A stretch of 64,000 nt of DNA from Struthio camelus (GCF_040807025.1 NC_090954.1:14339501-14403500); one strand, 5' to 3'. Positions 25,340 through 40,064 are shown, counted from the stretch's first letter. The notes: generated by a model not told the origin, from the letters alone. Program-made: numbers and translations.

Positions 25340-28300
25340 CTGTAAAAATGAAATGGGGAGCTTTATTGATGTTTGCAGTAGCCAACATGCATGTGTGCAG
25401 CAGTATCCCCTCTGCTGTGGACTGAATGTTGCAGACTTTCATGAAAATGGCAATAATTAGGCTTTTTTTTCTTTTCTTCAGCAGGGTGGGGGAGCTCTTT
25501 TGGCTGACATGAATCAAGGAATTTAGCTCATGGAGTTTTCCAGGTCTGAGCGATATTTTTCCTTTACAAACTTGCTCTTCCTTAAACAAGTATCTGTGGC
25601 CATCCCTGCTTGCTTGTTTGTTTTTTCCCTCTTTCCCACAGATATGTACCTGGCAACTCCTCTTACCCAAAGTCAGTCTGTTTGTGGCTGTTGGGTCTTC
25701 CTACTGGCAATGAGAGATGAGGATGCAGGGAGAGACAAAAAGGGCTATTGTCTATCAGCCCCTTCTCCTCTTCTCCAGCCCCACATTCCCCCTGTGACTG
25801 CCTTCCCACCCTTACCACTGACGTCCTTGTCCTGACCTCTCCCTCACCTCCCTTTCTCCGTAAAAACGGAGCACCAATTATGGGTGACAGAGGAACAAGG
25901 AGGACAGCTGCTCCAGGCTAGCAGAGCCCCAGCCTGTGCTGCCATCGTCTTTAAAAACAACCTGATGTAAGCCAAGGAGAGAGAAGTCTGAAGCTCCCTG
26001 GGCAGGGCACCAGGTGAAGCAGCTCTGGGGACATCTGAGGCAGAACAACTGTGGGGGGAGAAAGGGTTCTGGTGCCTGTGCAGCTACCGAAAGACTGGGG
26101 TTTCTTGCAGAATCCACGTACAAAATCAGCAGGCTAACGCAGGGCTCAAATTAAGAAGCGGGCTTGGGGAGGCTTTGTGCCAAGTTCCCTGCCAACTCCT
26201 CCATACTGTGTTTTGCCTGAGTATGAATTCAGGCTCTTTGCTAGGTGACGATATCTGTCTGGCCTTCCCATTCCCTATCATGGCTCCGTTGCGGCTCGGC
26301 TGCATCCCACTCCACAGCCGAACCACCTGCAAAGTCTCTCTCGTGCTGCAGCTAGGCTGCGCAATCTCCTTGCATGGAGACCGCAACCATCCTTGGGTGC
26401 TTTCCTCCCCTCCCTTCTCTCCCCGCTTCCGGATCCTGCAGCCTGCCTTGTCTCCCCTGGCTCCTCCTTCACCGACGGTTTTCTGCCCTCTTGCTGTGCT
26501 GACCTGCCTTTCTGTCCTGTGGTGGTAGCTAAGCTTTCATGTTTTCTTATCAATGCTCACCCTGGAAATACAGACAACTGGTAAAAACCCTGCTCATCTT
26601 GTCTTCACCTTGGTAAAGTAAGCCATTGCTTCAAGTGTAACCAATGATGGCAAGCGGTGTTTACCAATGGTTTTCTAGGAGCATCCCAGACTCTGCCTCC
26701 CTTCCTAGTGCCCTGGTAGGATATAATTTCTGGTCTATGCCTATTCCCACATAACTGCTAATGAAACAGAGCAGCTACAGTGAAATCTCCCTCTGGATGT
26801 CTGCGCGTGGGGCTGTTTGTGAATAGTTACATTGCACATACAAGTGCTGAATAACTCCTCTTTGTAATATTTTGAAATAGTGCTCAGATGCATCAGCAGC
26901 TTAGAGAAGATGCTCAAACTTGGGTTGATTCACGGCTACCTCACAAGAAGTCCTCTCTGTGCACAACCCACCTGACTATCTGAATGTTAGAAGAGTTTAA
27001 AGAAGAATTTGGGTTCTACACATGGTAAGGGATATAGTAAAAAGAATTTCCCCTACACTGTTAGTTTTTGACTATCTATAAGCCTGCCATAACCATCCCC
27101 AGAACTGAAGGCCTCCGCATGTGTAAGCTCATGCCTAAACTGAAGATTTTCTTCTTCCCTTTACTGTTACGATCACAATCTCCCCAGTGGTGATGGCACT
27201 GGTCTCTGGAGCCAAACACCTTATTCTTTAAATAGAACCACACTCTCTTGTTCTGAGTACTAACCAGAAGCTGAGGGAAGATACTAATGGACTTGGACTA
27301 TTGTCCAGTTGTATGACCACGGCAATGATCTGGTAAGGGGAGAATCCCTTGGCCTGGATTTTTTTTCTTTCAGCTTCTATATCTGCAGTGGCCTTGGAGA
27401 AATGGGATACAAAGCATAAAACTGCCCCATGCCACTTGAGGATGTTTCCTTGTTAGCTTGGTAGTTCATTGATTAGAAGAGATGAAGTTGAAGCCAAAGA
27501 AATTAAGAGTGTTTGTTTGTTTTTAAGGAATTAGCCGTATATCACTTTGATACAACTCCTGTCCACGTGGGTAAGAGGTGCTCACTCTTAAGTCATGGAA
27601 AAGACTAGTGTGAAATATTTTCCCCCCATATTGCTGTAGAGGGTTAAATATTTTGCAAGAGTCATCTGCTTGCTTGGGCTTTCTTATCATATCCTTAAAT
27701 CCTGCAACTAAATACTCTAAATACAAAATGCAAGCAGAGATGAAAAAGTAAGCAAATTACTTTTCAGGTATTTCTTCTGATGCTAAAAGAAATTTGGAGT
27801 AGTTTAACACAGATGCAATAGAAGCGTGAGCTGCGATATCCCAGACCTTTTAATCTGTCGTAGGTCTTTCGTTTGGGCAAGGTCCTGTTTGATAGTAAGT
27901 CAAATAATGGGATATCCCCAGTAGTGTTATGCTTAGCTCTTGTACTGGAAAGGAGGCATTCAAAGTATTTTATAAATTCCACGTTGGACTTAGCTCTCTC
28001 ATTCTGGTATCGGCTCCTGAAGGGGATGGAAATGCGTGTTACGTGCTCCAAATCCAGCAGAACAATATGCTACATATTACTGTGGAACTGGGAGCCCCCC
28101 AGTTCTGCAGTATGTATAATTAGGAACATGCAGAGGAGTGGGAAATGCAAAACAGATCTCTGGGCTGGATTTGGCTGCTAAGCCATTTTGCTCTTCTGGT
28201 CTTTTTTGTTTTTCTTACACTTAAGTTTATTTGCTGCTGGTGAAAGGCGTCAGTTTAATGGCCTTATGAGACTGAAACCGCAAACCAGTATTAGCTAGGA

Positions 28301-31300
28301 CAGCTGAATAAAGACTGCTCAGTGCACAGAAAGGAAAACAAAACATTAGAATGCCTAAGGAATGGATAAAGAACAGTTATCAACTTCTCTTACGCCTCTC
28401 TTAGTAACCCATCTCCAAGGGGGCAGAAGAGAAGTGAAAGGTGTTTGGAGGAGGGTGACACTAATAAGCTGTGGCAAGAAAAAATTTCATTGACTTGAAA
28501 AGAAAAAACTTGAAAAAAAAACTTGAAAAGATGGGACCGCTTCATTTAGAGAAGAAATGAGCAAGGGGGAACAAAAGGCAGGGAAGGTGATTTCTTCTCT
28601 CAATGTTTCTCAGCTTAAGTACTTCTATTTACCTCCAAACAACAGAACCAGTTGACATGAAGGCACAAAAAGTGTCAAAAAAAATACCTTGATCTTGGGC
28701 AACTCATTACCACAGGAGGACCCTGAGGCTGTGGTCAGTAATAGTGGATACCTGAAGAGACAATAGCACCCCCCCCCCCCCCATCATGTTTTCAGATGAA
28801 CAAGACTTTTGGAAGCGATAGTGCTCTTTGGGTTTCAGGATATGAGCCAGCCTCTATCCGAAGGAATCTGAGCAGTTTTCCCCGAAGGTAAATAACTCAC
28901 TGCTGCCCTCGGGGTTTCTTGCACCTGCATCCGAACTGGTGTTGGCTCTCCTTGGTGAGAGAATACTAGATTACATGGAGCGCTCATCTGATGTGGTTCT
29001 CGAGTCGGTGTTAATCAGAAGGCTCCACGAGAACGTTTCATGCCACATCATAGTAATGCATGTGGGATGAGAAGCACAGTCACATTCATGAGAGAATCTA
29101 TAAATAACCTTTTAAAGAAAGCTCTTTAAAAGAAAACAAACTTCATGCTGTTCCACCTTAAAAGGAAAATTGCTGCTCAATGTAGAACATATGATGAGCT
29201 CCAAAAAGCAAATTGGAAACAAATCAACATCTGCCCTCTCCCAAGTACAGTCAGTGGACCTGGCAGCAAAGGTCATACAGCAGGACTTCTTTTGAGTTCT
29301 TACATTTCTAATGACACTTCAATTAAAATGTCTTTTGTAACTGGGTTTTGGAGGCATTTTGTCCATGACAAATTCCTGCTCTGTGAGAATGTGCTCAGTG
29401 GGCTGTAAGGGGTAACAGATGATGGTAGACTGCCTGGGGAGGGGAAGAGTCCTCCTGTTCTCCTGACTGAGCACAGGACGACCCAGGTGACAGCTGTAAT
29501 TTATATATGCTACTGAAGCACAAATGTTCACCTCCTCACCCAGTGTGATGTTATCAATGCACTAATTTTGACATGGGAAAACAAGGTAGACCAGCTTGAC
29601 TTAAATAAGCTAGCTCATGTCTCAAAAGCCTTGTTGTGGCAGGTCAGGCTTCAGCCAGGGCTAGTCTGGTCAGCTATGCTGGTTTGTCCTGGCCACATCC
29701 CCAGAGGAGCCCGTGGCAGCACTGGTGCCAGCTATGCCGAGTGACTTGCTTGAGGTTCTCAAGTGTGCTGGTGTGAGAGCTTGGGCCAGAACAGAGGTAC
29801 TCCTGCCCTTTGCGTGTGGAGTACATCTCCCTCAGCTACGGTACATCTGTGATGTGCAAGATCTCATTCATGCAGATGGTGCTTTCACTCCCCCCAAAAA
29901 ACTAAAAATAACCCATCCATTCACTGATTCACTCTGAAACGATGTCTTCTGAAATATTTATAAGGAACAATCTTTTGTAGGTTGCTCAGTCAAAGAAAAA
30001 GGGAAGAGAAAATCTCCACAGGATTCCCAGTGACACAAGCCTGTTGTGCCTTCAGCACAGCCCTTAAGAGTCTCTTTACCCTCTGGCTCATGCAACTTGG
30101 TGCATCTCATGGCAGACAGATGATGGTCAAGGGCTACAGGATTAACTCTGGAGTACGAGTCTTTAAAGAAAGTCCCTTTTGGCTCCCAGATGCTTGTCAG
30201 AGCTTCAGTTTACAACCCTGTGCTCTCATCACAGCTGGGTCATACCTTTACCAGCCTCTGGCATCCAAGAGAGGGAGTGCTTTCCTTAGGGTCTAGAAAT
30301 GGCAGAATGGGTGGACTGTCTCTCTCCCCCAAATGCCATAAAAAAACTGTTTTTAAGCAGTCACTCGTGGATTTATCAAGATTTGAACCTAGCTTCTCTG
30401 TGTTGAAACTTTAATATCCCATGAGCTTCCTTATTACGTGAAGCACCTACACGATGGGACTCTAGACCCATGCTCTCTTACAGCTTTTCCATACATGTCT
30501 CCTTGTCATCAGAGCTGCAGCACATCATTCTGGCACCAGCAACCACGATCCCTAGGAGCTGCACCCCCATGGGGCTCCTTGCAACCAGCACTCCTGATCA
30601 GCTGGTTGCTGCTGGCAGAGGCAGCTGGCAGGGCTTGAGATAGACTTGCCTCTGCCAGATGCCCTTCTCAGACAAGTCCTTGGGAGGATGCAGCTCTTGA
30701 TATATTCTCCCTATAGCTTTGACTGCCACAAAATACCTGCTTTGAATAGCCCCCCTTGTGCTTGCCTCCTGAAAACTCCTGCGCTAGCCCCCTCTGTCCC
30801 AGCCCTGTTCCTGGTGACTTCCCCAACTAATTGTACGGTTAAAAGTTGGATCTATTTCTATAAATATATATCTGAAAAAGGGTTTATATAATAAAAGATT
30901 TGCCCATAGGAGTGATCTCCAGGCGTGCAGGATCAATTATTTTTCTTGTTGCTCACAGGGCAGCTGGGCTGTAATCAAGGCAGTGGGAAAATCCAAAAAA
31001 GGTTTGCCAAACATGATGGTGGTTTGGCAGTGCAAACCAAGGCTGGACAGTGATTTTCAGCCAGGGAAGCTACCCTGTGGAGCATGATGGTGGTGTGTGC
31101 CTGTGCAGGGAGGAAATGAGTAAGTGGGGGGAAAGGAGAGAAGGTGGGGAGGAACTTGCTGCACACGGGGGAAACAAGAGCAGAGAATGGTCTATATAAC
31201 CCAAATACAGATGGCAAGATGTGACCCAGGCAGTGAACAAACTAGTATGGCTTTCTACTACTTTTCCTTTAAGTATTTGAGGCTTTATTAAACAAAACAG

Positions 31301-33120
31301 CCGTCTCCATGCTTTAGAATTTTACAGAGTAGCTCAAGGAGTCTTGGTTAGTCTTCAAAATAATGTGTTTCCCCATGAGCATAATTCTGAGCTCTGGTGA
31401 TTATTTGCAGCGTCTCTGGGGTGGAAACAGCACAGCAGTCTTGGGCATGCAAACCTAAATAGTGATTTAGACAAAATAAGGTGCACTGCTGCCGTCAGCA
31501 GTGGCACAGTTAAAATGGATGCATTTAAATTCTGATACAACCCCGTGAAGTAGTTAGATATGAATTTGCTCTGTTATCTATTATTGCACAAAACAATGTC
31601 AAAAAAGATAAAGGAGAATGATATATCTTCTGTGCCTGATATTGCATCGCCTTCTCAGCTTTAAGCAGCCAGGGTTGCCTGTGGCAAACCTCTCCTGCAT
31701 CGGTGAATAAAACCATGTTACAGAAGTTAGCAGTCAGTACCAGAATGAAGGGGAGAGGCTGCAATTTAAATGATACCAGCCGGCTGCTCCCAGCAAAAGT
31801 CTACGAGGAATATTTCCCTACTGGATTATTTCTTTTAGCTTGAGATTGTTGTCATTACGGATTCCTCTGCATGCATTGGAACCTGAGTGCTCAGTGATTT
31901 AGACCTTATTTGGTAAGCTTTTCAAAGTTAAGGTTAAGAGAGGAGAGAGAAAAAAAAAAGGAAAAGGGAATCTACTCACCAAGACAAATCTCTTCGGTGA
32001 GATCTTGACGTGCACTGGAAACCTACAAAATTTTAAGCAGATGTTTTCGCCGCAAATAGCTGGCATGCAGCGGAGTACGACCCCCACCCTGGTCCTGCTG
32101 CAACAGCTTTCTTCTCAGGGGGGCATGCAATTTTGACTTCTATCTCTTTTATTTGTTTTACTCCTTTCTGTGTGTGTTCCTAGCTTCCTGCAGCAACTCC
32201 AGGTTTTGGCTCAACTTTGCCAAAGGCATATTTTTATTATTGTGTAATGGGTCTGAGCCTCTTCCCCTGTCACGTGGCAGGCGAAGAAATTTTTACACAC
32301 ATATGGCTAGAAAGCTCTTGATGCTTGAGGAGCTTTTTCCTTTCTCTCTTCCTTTGTGGTCTAGTGTGAAACACTTGCTTTTCCTGAATCGTTTCTGACT
32401 GATTCAGGCTTTGTCTGATGTAGCTGCTGCTTGTACAAACAGAATTTGTACAGGGATGGGTAACACAGCTAAATCTAGGGAATAATATCAGCACTTGATC
32501 TGTAGAACATTAGCAAGGGAAGCACATCTTAACCTAAGGGTAGAAACTCAACTCTCACTTCCAAAACAGTTTTAGATAAACAGGTAAAAGAAGTCTGCCC
32601 CAAGACTTGAAGTAAAAGGAGATACTCCACTACTGTTGTAACTCACAGACATTGTCATAAAGCAGACAGCTTTGCAAATGGGAATTTCCAAAGGCGGCTG
32701 CTGTGCCTCACCATGGCTCACCATGCTCCGGTGGGTGAAGGCAAGGGGCAAAACACCGTGACTTTGACATAAAGACGATGGGGCAGAAATGCTTCTGCCT
32801 TTGGAAAAGGCTGGGGTCTTGCTTTGAAGCTTGCAAAGTAGTTACAAGGAACAGCGCATATAGCAGTTGTTTAAGATAGGGCAGCGATGCTAGAGGCAGT
32901 GGTTGAGTAGGAATCCAGCAGTCCTGGGATGAACAGGTAGCTGTATCGATACAGAAGTGGTGAATCACGGGAGATCCCTGCCCCTTCTCTTTTCTCCTCT
33001 GTGGCAAGTCACAGTGTTCGATTTCTCAGAAACGTTATGTCCTGGCTTATACCGATCCATTAAACCCAGAATTTGCAAATGCCTTTGCAAAACACTCAAA
33101 ACGTGCAGCCCAAGGCAGCA
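25340..33120. other. Upstream of C1QTNF2: probable 5'UTR intron or intergenic
   Basis: The acceptor at 25344-25340 means the C1QTNF2 5'UTR starts in an exon further right. If that exon is in the CpG island near 33.1-33.9 kb, this whole stretch is intron. It contains a C14 run (28769-28782), a three-fold AAACTTGAAAA-type short repeat near 28491-28530 and many short open frames with no recognisable product. No mobile element was identified with confidence. Confidence 0.5.
28769..28782. repeat. Poly-C homopolymer (C14)
   Basis: An uninterrupted run of 14 C on the plus strand between C1QTNF2 and SLU7, with no associated element. Confidence 0.9.
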
Positions 33121-33124
33121 CGTG

Positions 33125-33930
33125 CTTGGTGCGCTTTCGGTCCCCGGGGGGCGCGGAGCGGCGCGGCGAGCGCGGGCTGGAGCGCGTCCCAGCTCCCCTA
33201 GCCGCGAGCCAGCCTGAACCTCCTTCAGGACGGATGCAAAGAGCCTTTGTGGGGTTGGGGGGTAGAGCTTTGGTCAAACCTATGGGGACTCTTAAGCAAA
33301 CCACTTCCATATTTTGACTAATTGCTTAATTCTCTATTGACCAGAAGGCAAAAGGCATCTTCGAGCCCTTACGTAGAGGCTGGTTTTGCCGCCGCTGAGG
33401 CTGGCGGGAGCGTTGCCGCTGTAACGATTCACCCGCGTCGGTAAATCTCCTAGCGCGCCCATCTCCTGGCGCGCCCTGCCAGGGCGGCTCCCTAACGCAG
33501 ACGGTGCTTTGGGGAGCGTTTCCCCGGCCTGGGCTGCTTCGTCCTCGGCAGCACAGCCCTCCGCCCGCGGCAGCCCGCTCCGTCCCCTGCGGGACGCTCT
33601 CGGGCGCGCTCCTATCCCACCTCTGAGGCCGGGCGGCCAAACGGGTGGCAGGAATAATCCTGCCAAAAGCAACCCCTCACAGGGTTGTTTTCCATTTGGA
33701 TGAGATCTGCGGTCTGGGTGCCTGCCCAGGGCCCACGAACGCAGCTGCGTGGGAGAGGTGGAGGCGAGGGGGGCCGCGGTTCCCTGTGCCCACCACGGAC
33801 ATGGCTTCGCGGGCCTTCTAAGCCAGCCCGAGTCCGGGAGGTCTCCTCACCCCTTGGCCGGGCTGTAGTCCTGCCTCACGCATTGCTGCCCCCTCCCCTG
33901 TGTCCGCACCTCCCCGCCTGCACCCTGAGC
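33125..33930. promoter_or_regulatory. CpG island, candidate C1QTNF2 promoter
   Basis: A clear CpG-dense island (GC-box-like GGCGCGG and CGCCCG motifs, high G+C) between AT-richer flanks. It is the only strong island between C1QTNF2 and SLU7. Because C1QTNF2 needs an upstream non-coding exon and SLU7 has its own island, I infer this may be the C1QTNF2 promoter. A plausible minus-strand donor, TAC|GTAAGG, ends an exon at 33373. An unrelated non-coding transcript on either strand is the alternative. Confidence 0.5.
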
Positions 33931-36900
33931 ACAACACACTTGAATTCGAGATCCTTTAAACGATGTCGGATGGGGAACTCGTGAATCCTGTGGCAAGGGA
34001 AAGGTGCATTATCTACTGCCTATGGAATAAAAAGTGTAATTTTAGCTCAGCTATCTCCTATGCACGTGCTTTGGGCAAGAAACATAGGTGCCTTGGTGTG
34101 AGCAAGTGCAGGTCTCCCTCCCCTGAGATAACAGGACAGGATTGCCTCTTGGCAAGGAAGGATTTTCCCTTGTTTACTGTCTAAGGGTTAATGCATTTCA
34201 CTGGTATAGACACTGCCCTTGCAGAAATGACTTTGTAAGCAAATAAAAGAATTCAGCAAATGCAAAAATAGCTGCAGCTAACAAAGAGGCTGGAAACAGC
34301 TTAAAACGCAGACTTCAAGGCCAAGCTAGGAAACGGCAATGAAAGTGTACCTGTTTTCAAAGATGAGTGTAGATGCTTTGATTTCTTTTTTTTTTTTTCT
34401 GAAGATACTAATGGAAGGGGAAAAGCATTTTCTACCCAACAGGTCTGCATGGCTTAGTGAGGAATGGTGTTTTGAGTAATTTTTATTGCCCTAACTAAAA
34501 GCAGCTTGGAAGTCTCTGAGCAGTCTTTAGAGCATGATTGTCCCTCTCCAAAAGCCCCCATAAAATGAGTCTCTGTTTAAACTTAGAGGAAGCCCTTGAG
34601 ACCATTAGCTCTGCTTAAGAACTGCAATCCTAATCTATTAAGACAAGAATAAATGAAGCTTATTTTGGGAAGAGGGAAGTGGGAGCCACCCCAAACACCA
34701 GAGAGCTACAGCAAACGGAGAATGAAGAAGATGTGTTAAGTCTGGTTTTGGTTTTTATTTCTTTTGTCTCATGTACCTTCTAATTCAAAGTGAAATTCAA
34801 CAGTCTTTTGTACTTGCCAGTTGGCTCTTGCCTCCGTATCTAACAAATTTAGACAAGAGAAGACCCTTATGAAAATAAGTCTTGTATTCCCCAGCAAAAC
34901 TTTTTAAAAGGCGTGGAAAATGATGGAGTTTTGGAAAGAACTACAGGAGTCAAAGCCTATAGAACAGGCCTTAAATGAGCGATAGTGAAATGTAACGATT
35001 GTAGTTTCTCCAGGAAAAGGTTAAATATAATTGGTTATCATCCAAAGCTACCTCAGAGAAGAGGGTGGATAGCAGATGACTTTTATTTAGTAGACTTGGA
35101 CAAGAAACAATGCAGAAGAGCTGATCCAGAAGCCTTGCAAATTCTCCCTGACTCAAAGTCCCAGTGTCCTGAAAGCTGGTGGGTGCCAGACCTTGGATTA
35201 GCAAAAATGCCAGCAGAGTCAGCAACCCCAGCACGCAGTGCTGAGGACGGCATTTGCCCAGGCCAGGAAACACGGTGACTGATTGTCACTTCTTCGCATC
35301 ATAGTACGGTGCCTCTGCCCTTCAGGGACAAGCAGCATCCCCCAGAGACGTGTGACGAATCACTTGCATTGCACACCAGCAGTGAGAGTCTGAACAGATA
35401 ATAATAGCTACAAATGAAATCCCTTCTCCCTCTGCAGCTCTCCAACTAGTGTATTTTGCATTAGAGCTTTTTTTTTTTTCTCAGAGAATTGTTAATTTGC
35501 TAAAAATGGACTTTCAGCCATTCCTAAAATATTTAGAAAGTATTGGTATAACGTCAGCAGAATATACTGCGGGGCTGTGCCGTACCTGTGGCTCCCGATA
35601 GTTCATAGCACTCGGGGGATGTGGGAGGTCCAGGCACCTCCTCTCCTTTGCCTTCGTGGACTCAAGCCTGCAGCAAGGATAGCTGAATGTAATTCCTGCT
35701 TCAGGGAATGTTTGTTTATCCCTAACTGAAAATGCCAACAAAAGAGATGACTGGAAGTACCTGTTCCCTTCTCCTGCCCCCTGCTCCTCCTCACCCACAA
35801 AATGGGACCTGGGAGGTTTAAATACCCCGAAGCAGATATTGGAGGTGAAGCTAGGTTTTCACAGCCTGGATGAGACACGACAGTCTCTCTGGTGATAAGA
35901 CCTGGCTGTTCAATTTGCTTTTGCGTATGCCAAACATGAGACCATTTAAAGCAAGAAGGGACAGCTGAGCAAAACCAGAGACCAATGGAAGACATCATTT
36001 TCCTTGCCCTAGTAAACCTCAGCTTTGGTCTTATGGTAACCGAGAGGCTGATAGCCTAATCCTTTCCAAACCAAGATATGGAGGAAACCAATATATGCAG
36101 AATCAGGTTAAATGCTAACACTTAGAAACTCTTTCTTCACCTGTAGCCTTCCTTCTAGCTGGGCCTGGGCCAAGGCATGCATTATAGTGGGCGACTTCAA
36201 TCTTGGGCCTTGCCCTTCAGCATTCAATGGATGTTGATTGCTTCCCCAGTGCAATGTTAGCATACACTGTAGTAGCTTCTGATTAAAAAGCAGCGATCAA
36301 TTAAAACTCTGATGTGAGCTGTTGTTGGAACCAAGTTTGTTAGCCAAGTTACTGCTTTATATTAAAAACTAGAACAAATGCATATAGGTACAAATGTGAT
36401 ATGGAAATAATTGAATCTGAAAAATGTTCCACTCTTTAGAGGTGTAGTGGGAGGTTACAGCGCAACAGGCCAAGGACTGTGCTTGGATTCAAATGCAGTG
36501 CAAATAGCTGGCTGGGTGGTGGCTATTTCTAAAATGCATTGGAATTACTGGAATATTCTTTTAAGACTGTTGCTAGGAAGGTTGGGTTTGTTAGTCTGTC
36601 CACAGAGCAAAAGCATCACCAGGCAAAGTCAAAGTTTTTTCCATTCCATTGAGGTCCGAAATGGACTTGTATTTCGCACAAGCAAGATTAACATCACTGC
36701 TTAATATCCCTGGTGGGCTTCTGGTTGGGTCACGTAAACAAATTCATTTTGTGTAAAAGTTTGAATGATATTTCTATTTCTTTATATTATATTCAGTTAA
36801 ATTAATCCGAATGGAAGTGCTACTAGAACGCTGGGGAGTTGCCTGCTCGTAGTTCAGGCCACAACGTTTTGGCCTGAATGGAATAATTAAAATCATACCC

Positions 36901-39900
36901 AAAAGTGGTATGGAAAACTGCAGTTATTGAATTGCACTAGGCACAGTGTCCTTGTTTTAGTGGGCAGAGAAAATCCTGTCTCTTCAGCTGGATTTTCTTT
37001 CTCCTAAAGGACCAACTTCATTTCATCTTTAACTATTGCTAACATCCCTGCTCTTTTTGATCCTGCCACACATATGTAGAACAGTGCATCTCTTTCATTA
37101 ACCCAGTCAAGGAAAGCCATAAAGATCCAATTACAAAGCGACATGGAGACAGTAAAAGCACTACCTTCTGGCATGCCTTGAAGGCTTTGAAAGATAACAC
37201 AGAATGCTAAACTTTTTCCTCGTCTTCCAAAAAAATTTAACACGAACATTTTCACCTACAAAAATTAAAACATCTTTGAATCAGCTGGTTAGTTCACAGT
37301 ATGCAGCTCAAGCGTGCTACAAATAACTAGAATTGAACAGGAAGAAAAATGAGGCAATGTTTGAGAAGGGAGTTGAGAAATTAAGTTTAGAGCTTTGCCA
37401 AGGATCAGATTTGGAGAAAAGATCTGTCGTGTATTACAGTTTGAGAATCTGACTAGTTTGTATCAACAGCCTACAGAATCTCCTACCTCACTTCTACTGT
37501 ATTTATTCGAGCAAGAAACACAGTAATTCTCAATTTCTGCTGTCTCTGCTAGAGTAGGCTCATATTCATTTTACGTTCATTTTTATTCAAGCTAATTTGC
37601 AAACTTGTTTCAAATTCATTTTAGAAACAAAAAAATTCTTCTTGTGCAATAGGAAGCCGTCTTTGGATATGCACAATCATATTGCCTGCCAAATCCAAAG
37701 AGAAGCAGATGGAGAAAAATTAATCCCCATGCTCAGATCCACAATGTTCTTTAACATTTAACCCCTATGCTATAAATAGAACAACACATTTTAATCCTTC
37801 TTTTAGTTGTCCCTAACTGTTGAGACGGATCCAGAAGAAATCTATTCTGCATCACTCACAAGCTCAAAGCAGTGTCGAATAAAACATTACTAACCCCCTT
37901 CTCCCTGGAGCTGCCTTTCTGCTGTACCAGAGAGGAAACTGGCCCATCTTCCCTGTAGCCTCTCTTTCAGAAGGCAGGGCATGCCAAAAGTAAATTAGTC
38001 ATATCCTGAAGTTTTGAAAAGAAAAGCATCCACGCAAGTGTGCTGTAAGATGGAATTCAGTATGTTTATTTGTAAAAAACGTATCTTCCTATAATGATTT
38101 TTTTGATCTGGCTTTTGAACTGACAGTTTAATAGCACAGAACATGCTCAATGGGCTTCTAAAATAAACATATCTTCAAATCTCCCAATTTTTCTCTTGCA
38201 CAGAAGAAAAATAATCAACAGAGTTTAAATCTGAACTTACAGGCTGCCAAGATTGGAGTTATTTGTTCCTCATTCCAAATTGCTCTTTTCAGTGTAATTT
38301 CTGAATTGCCTCATTTACCCTAAAAAGAATTAAGCCTCTCGCTTCTTTTAGAAATGTATCCAAACAGCTCAAAGAACTGTTCAGATGGATTCCTTTGACA
38401 TATCTTCTTCCCTCCAATTGAGCTTGTCACCAATTAACACAACAATTAGCATTTGCGTAGCTATAGGTACTGCTAGCTAGGACTTCAAATGTCACAGGCC
38501 TTAGAAGGGTAATAGTTCACAGTTAAAAATCAGCTAATTCAGAAAATCTTCTGAGGATAGTTTGCGTTCAGATCACAACAGAGGATTTCCAAAGTACTGT
38601 AAATAGTTAACCTAAAAACGTCCATCGTCACTGAGAATTTCACAGATAGTTTCAGACTAAAGCAAAATTTCTGTTGTCAGCATTTCTGTACACTAAATTA
38701 AATACACACTATCACAAGAAGGCAGCTTTAAAGTCATACATAAGACAAGTAAAGGTATGTTTCATGTATGTGATTACTTGTTGGAAAAGAGCAGCTTCCC
38801 CTTTGAAATTACCCGTAACCAAGAAAGGTCAAGAGATGAGCTGATGTGGAAACTTAAGAGTGAGACACTGGTAAAAGGGAAGGAAAATTGTGTTCCTAGT
38901 ATTTCCCCCCCCTGATTCTCTAAATCCATGTTGTTTGTGAAAATATAAAAACAACATGTGCAAAAGCTGATTTTCACTATTTGAAGCTTTTTCCTTTCTG
39001 GCACTTAGTTATACTAACAATATCACTCCTAGATCTTTTATCACGCTAGTTGGTTATATTTTTGCAAGAGCTAAGAGGAGCTTAGCTAAGTTTTTAAATA
39101 CACAAAGCATTACACTCAGATACACTTAGTATTTTTATAACAAAAATAATCACAGAAGACGCAGACCAGGAAAAAAATGTAATAAAAGGAAATTAGCTTT
39201 ACAGATAGAAAGAGGTAAACATACTTTTTTTTTTTTTTTTGCTTCTGGTAACTTTAACTTCCTTCGCCATTTTCAAAATGGGAATTATAACCAGGTTACT
39301 CATTATAAGAAAGGATAGGATTACAGAATGGAGTTTTCTTTGTCCTATCGTTAATACAATTGCACTTAACATGGTTATAAGGCCATATTTAATAAAACAC
39401 TTTAGGCTACAACAGAAGAAATTCTTAATTCTTCCACCTCTAAAGCCATGTCAATGGTGTCAAGTTTTTCATCCATTTCTTTAACTTTTAGTAGTTACAG
39501 TAGAAACTTCATAGTTTTAAAGGACTAGCATTGCCAAATATGTAGCAGATGCTGCATGACACTATCATAAGGTATTATAGCTTGACACTCAGCATTATAC
39601 CACGTGACAGGATTTTGGAAGTTATAAGGGTAAGATGTATACTGTTAAACAGCAGAGAGAACACCAAAGAACTCAGACGTTTGCAGCTGAAATTTATATG
39701 TCAATATCTGCAGAAACACCACAGATAAGTGTAGCTTATCCAAAATGTCGGTGGTCTTATCATAGTGATGTCAGCACCACAGGAAGTGTGGAAGTATGGA
39801 TGAAGAAACAGGTTTTTATTTCAACAGAAGTAGAATTTAAAAGCCTTGTAGAGTCAGCTTCTCCTAACCTCCTCATTCCAAAAACTGTATAGCATTTAAG

Positions 39901-40030
39901 GCCTTTATAATAATTTAACCAACACTGTACAAAGCAACATTTTACATTTCCAAAATAATTATTACAAAGTGATCAAGAAAAACTATTTTTCCTTTCAAAG
40001 CCATGTGACCGGCAAGTCTCTTTAGAAATA
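33931..40030. other. Intergenic region between the 33-kb CpG island and SLU7
   Basis: Mostly AT-rich sequence downstream of SLU7's 3' end. T-runs occur near 34387-34399 and 39226-39240. The open frames are at most about 130 codons and resemble no known protein. Several AATAAA hexamers on the minus strand (for example 39815-39820) could be alternative distal polyA signals for SLU7. Confidence 0.65.
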
Positions 40031-40058
40031 AAGGTTAGGCTTCAAAAGCTGTATCAAG

Positions 40059-40064
40059 TTTATT
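40059..40064 (-). terminator. SLU7: Candidate polyA signal of SLU7
   Basis: An AATAAA hexamer on the minus strand (TTTATT on plus) about 440 bp downstream of the SLU7 stop codon, giving a 3'UTR of roughly 450-460 nt. A second AATAAA at 39815-39820 is an alternative. Confidence 0.5.

Noticed and set aside
24894-25460. 188-codon open frame on the plus strand
   Set aside because: It is antisense to the first coding exon of C1QTNF2, whose collagen triplets are stop-poor on the reverse strand.
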